NCBI GenBank assembly: GCA_025093555.1
Contig: JAIWNF010000004.1
Location: forward strand, 682,001 to 746,000
Length of the DNA: 64,000 nt
Reading direction: 5' to 3'
Source: Circinella umbellata
Taxonomy: Eukaryota; Mucoromycota; Mucoromycetes; Mucorales; Lichtheimiaceae
Within the stretch, counting starts at the first letter, position 1; each line of letters starts with the position of its first letter. The position numbers and the translations under genes were made by a program. Under the pieces are notes generated by a model. It saw only the letters and a program-made list of their open reading frames with translations. It was not told the origin of the DNA and did not search any database. This document shows, piece by piece, positions 60,706-64,000 of this stretch.

Positions 60706-63188
60706 TTATAAACGTGCTCTTAATGGTTCTAGTCTAAATTTGATTTCTCTTAATTTTGCATTTGCAGGTACCCACTGTTCAAATAATGTACGGAGTTTTT
60801 GGAGTTCTTGTCGTAAGATTTGATCACTTAATACTGCTGCATCATCACAGATACCACGCATCGCCCAGGGTAAATAAAATGGATTTTGTCGTACTTTGGC
60901 TTGAAAACTATCTAATAGTACATCCACTGCTGTATCTGTTGATTTATTTGTTATTCGACCAAAAGGAGCACTTTCAAACAAATACTGAACAGCCATAGTG
61001 TATACATCCCGTTCTTCGTAGATAGTTGAATGTCCACCTTCCCATGAATACAAGTCGCCCGCTAGTACTTCGCTTATATGTGTTAATAGACCATGGTCAG
61101 AAAGACCTGCGTTCCGTAATCGAAGTGAAAATGTCACCAAATTAATCAAGAAATCATCTTCGGAATAAATGTGACCATCAATATAGACTGCTCGTAGGAT
61201 GTTTGGATGAGAAGCACCTGTCATGATGGCTGAATAGAGCGGAACAACTTGGTCTTGAAGAGATCCAACCAAAATTGTTTTAATACCGTTGCGTAGTAAA
61301 TAATTAAGTGATCGTCTATATTTTTGGGATATCTCGGAACTAGAATCCATGAAATGGAATAATTCTCGAGCAGCATCTGCTTCGAAATACTATACAGTAG
61401 TCAGTTTGAGTTTTTTTTTTTTTTTTTTTTTTTTGGTTTCGTTTATCTTTTATGTACGGATTTTGTATATAGAGTAATATTTATTACCTTAACAATGAGG
61501 TTGCCTTTTAGTGAAGGAAATGGTCCATGGGAAATTCCTGCCATAGCCAACATACACACAGATTGCGTATGAAGGTTGATACGTTTTTCCTCCAATAATC
61601 GATGAATTAACATGGCTGACACAGGCGTTCCTTGAGAGTGTGTTGTCCAAAGAATTACATCCGCAGAAATAAATGCATCCATCCATCCAGGATGATAGAC
61701 CAATAACTTATGTAATCGATCAACACGTTCTTCTACTTTACCTTCCCATTCCAGTGGGATACTTGTAATAGCATGATGTGGAATCACAAGACCATGTTTT
61801 TCTTCAAAATAATGTCGAACCCCCGAAACCATTTGTTCACAAAACTTGATGGATGTTCCTGTTGGTTCACCTACTACACTTCTAACTAACTGTAATTTTA
61901 AATGAATAAATTATGCGTCAATTTCTTTTTATATTGACATATTCAGCTCACTCCCCCACTTTCCCATAATTGTCTGAATTTTTTTTTCCAAAGAAAAAAT
62001 CCATCCCATTATATCATCCCGAATCACCCATAAAAAGAATAATAGGTATTTAAAACTTTAATTATTTACCTTCGTTGGGAACCAACCATGAACACCTACA
62101 ATGACAAATTTTTTGCCTGCAATATCTTCTGGATGTGCTTTCATATCATCAATAAACTTTGAAAATTTAGTATTCACATGTTGTGGTGATTTTTGTGCAA
62201 ATAAAGAATTGATGGCTTTTAAGGCTTTGTTAATAAGTGATGTTGAATTATGTTCAGAAGTTTCAGATGGTGGATAAAGTTGAGATTCAATGGTTGGAAC
62301 AACAACATTTCTTTTGTTCGATTTGGGTATGACGATTGCTGGTGTATCTGTAGTGGTAGTACTTGTACGTGTTTCGGTTGAAGATGGTTTTTCAATAACA
62401 ACACTATCTTGATTGTTATTATTATTACTATTGTTGTTGTTATTACTGTCAGATTGACTAGAGCGAAAGAATGATCTCCAATATGTTCGGTTTTCATTAG
62501 TATTGTTATTTGGCTGCTGTTGTTCCTGTTTCTGTTCGTGCTCAGGATCTGTTTTTGTAGTTTCAACAGATGGTTGTATTTCCGGGGTAGTCGTAGAAGT
62601 GGCAGATTGAGAAAAGGATGTATCTTTTGAGGGCGATTGTCCTGATACTACTGAATTATAATCATTTTGTTCATTGTCTTCTTTAGTATTAGGTTTCTGT
62701 TCTGTCGTTGAGTAACCTAACCAAGACCATAAACCACCTGAAGCAGCCGGGTGATCTTGTGCTGCCAACTTGGTTCCATTCTTTTTGTCACTAGAATCCT
62801 CATTGTTATCATCGTTATTATCATTATTATTATTATCGCCACCGTTGTTATTATTTTCGCTTATGGTGTTACTACTGTTGTCCGTTCCATTGCCAGTTGT
62901 TGAATCGCCATTAGTATTATTATTCTCGTCCTGTTCCAAATGGTGTTCCTGACTCATTAACTGGGATTGTTTTGTTGATCTCCAAAACCACGATGACGAC
63001 GCTTTACTATCAATAGAAGCTGATCGAGTTTTGTTTCTCTTGGCAGCTAAAGAAGTTACTGAATCGTCGCTTTGGCTATCATTGGAACGTTTATTAACAC
63101 TCTTTTTGTCTTTGTTGTTCCCTTCATTGGGTACTTCTTTTTGTTCCAATGAAACGTTAAGTTCATTTGGTTGTTGCTGTTCTGGCAT
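60706..63188 (-). CDS. Alpha/beta-hydrolase-like protein, YML020W-type
   Basis: Three exons (63188-62070, 61889-61488, 61389-60706) encode 734 residues. The first 330 residues are Asn/Asp/Ser-rich and disordered, but hold two Trp motifs, SSWFWRST and GGLWSWLGYS. The catalytic-like part starts at about 355 with KKFVIVGVHGWFPTK (oxyanion turn). It continues with LEWEGKVEERVDRLHKLL and the nucleophile elbow THSQGTPVSAML. A later TILVGSLQDQVVPLYSAIM resembles the strand carrying the acidic residue, and SWEGGHSTIYEE could hold the catalytic His. This layout matches the fungal family of yeast YML020W, whose role is not well known. A lipase or serine-hydrolase activity is inference from motifs. The start is the first ATG; the upstream frame has no other ATG. 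Confidence 0.8.
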
Positions 63189-64000
63189 TGCTTCCTTCCT
63201 CCGTTTCAAAAACGAAGAAGAATAGAATAAAGTAAAAAAAAAAAATACCACTAGTGTTGGGGAAAAAAAAGAGTATAATATAACTAAGAACAGTTAAAGG
63301 AATTGGAAACAGGGTGAAAAGACATGTGATATTACTAAAAAAAATTGAAGCATTTAGCTTTCAGGTCCATTTTTTTTAAAAAAAAATTGTCTCAGGGACA
63401 TGTAAGTGTTTATTTTGTTTCATCAAATCCAGGATGCATATGTAAGTGTCCATTTGTATTTTTATTTATTTATAACAAGTATAGTAAAATAAAGTGAGAA
63501 CATAACGGAATAGTGGTAAATTTAATGTAACAGTTAACTTTACACACACTTTTATTTGGGTATTTTTCGCATTAAACTTTTAATTAGATTTCAGCGGTGA
63601 AGTGGATACCATATATATCACTACTAAGGCCGAATTTTATTATGTGATGAAATATCTTTAATGGAACCTATCTCAAAGCAACATCAAAAATGATATTACT
63701 ATATTGACGTTAAACACAGCGCTGCTGTTCCCACAAACCTCGTTTGCGCTCGTACTAACTAGTATAATAATGCCTAATGTTCATTTTTGCTTTCTCAAGC
63801 CAAAAAGGATATGTTAATATGCGAAATTTATTATATTCACTTATACATGATTATTACAATTCCAAATACGAGTTTTGGAAAATAGTTTATCTTTTAAATA
63901 CACCTTTGGTCTTCTTCATCTTTTTTTTAATAGTTATTGTGCCTATTTTATGGTTTTTTACTACTAGCAATTATATTATTTTTAAATTTTTCCTTTAGTA
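63189..64000. other. Window end, promoter of the hydrolase gene and unassigned DNA
   Basis: This carries the likely promoter of the minus-strand hydrolase gene. A short repeat ATGTAAGTGT occurs twice near 63400 and 63440. A 73-codon plus frame at 63777-63998 (hydrophobic, AT-rich) is not supported as a gene. Confidence 0.4.

Noticed and set aside
63777..63998. 73-codon hydrophobic frame at the window end
   Set aside because: Could be a small membrane peptide, but composition is that of AT-rich DNA and nothing supports expression.
1..64000. CRISPR arrays, rRNA genes, prokaryotic operons or phage
   Set aside because: No regularly spaced repeats, no rRNA sequence, and pervasive spliceosomal introns show a nuclear eukaryotic region.

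Overview
The window is AT-rich eukaryotic DNA with many short GT-AG introns (about 45-110 nt) that carry CTAAC-like branch sites, TATA-type promoters and long homopolymer tracts. The gene content (DSC E3 ligase subunit, HAL-type kinase, Gvp36-type BAR protein, Mig1/CreA-type zinc fingers, Kap123, Dre4/Urn1-like WW-FF protein) is fungal. The compact introns, low GC, Asn/Gln-rich proteins and an SMP-domain mini-gene suggest an early-diverging fungus, most likely Mucoromycota (Mucorales). No rRNA, functional tRNA, CRISPR or prokaryotic operon is present.

Layout. 0.5-3.9 kb: secreted subtilase (-). 4-19 kb: gene-poor, accessory-looking DNA with a 1.39 kb inverted-repeat transposon (6761-8151), decayed coding fragments, a 55-nt A tract, two small lineage-type genes, a possible PB1-like gene, and a broken family gene (15279-17908, -) split by a 718-bp TA-flanked mariner-like element. 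19-32.3 kb: minus-strand regulatory block with a FYRN/FYRC protein, a HAL-type kinase, a bHLH-zipper factor and the Dsc1/Tul1 RING ligase. 33.3-36 kb: BAR protein (+) and an SMP mini-gene (-). 36-39.8 kb: about 3.7 kb with no gene seen. 39.8-47.3 kb: C2H2 factor (-), mitochondrial Mn-SOD (+), low-complexity protein (+), proteasome beta-3 (-). 47.5-64 kb: dense housekeeping DNA with a WW/FF factor (+), Hsp90 (+), TM9SF3-type nonaspanin (-), Kap123 importin (+) and an alpha/beta-hydrolase-like protein (-).

The genes do not form one pathway; this is an ordinary chromosomal segment mixing proteostasis (proteasome, Hsp90, DSC ligase), membrane traffic (nonaspanin, BAR, importin) and regulators. 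Exon joins were built by hand from splice sites, reading-frame phase and family knowledge; all main models close in frame. The most notable observations are the mariner-like insertion whose formal removal rejoins the host frame, coding exons of 3, 9, 10 and 20 nt, a kinase with DFD in place of DFG, and the 1.39 kb element with about 150-bp inverted repeats. I found no convincing new multi-gene system.
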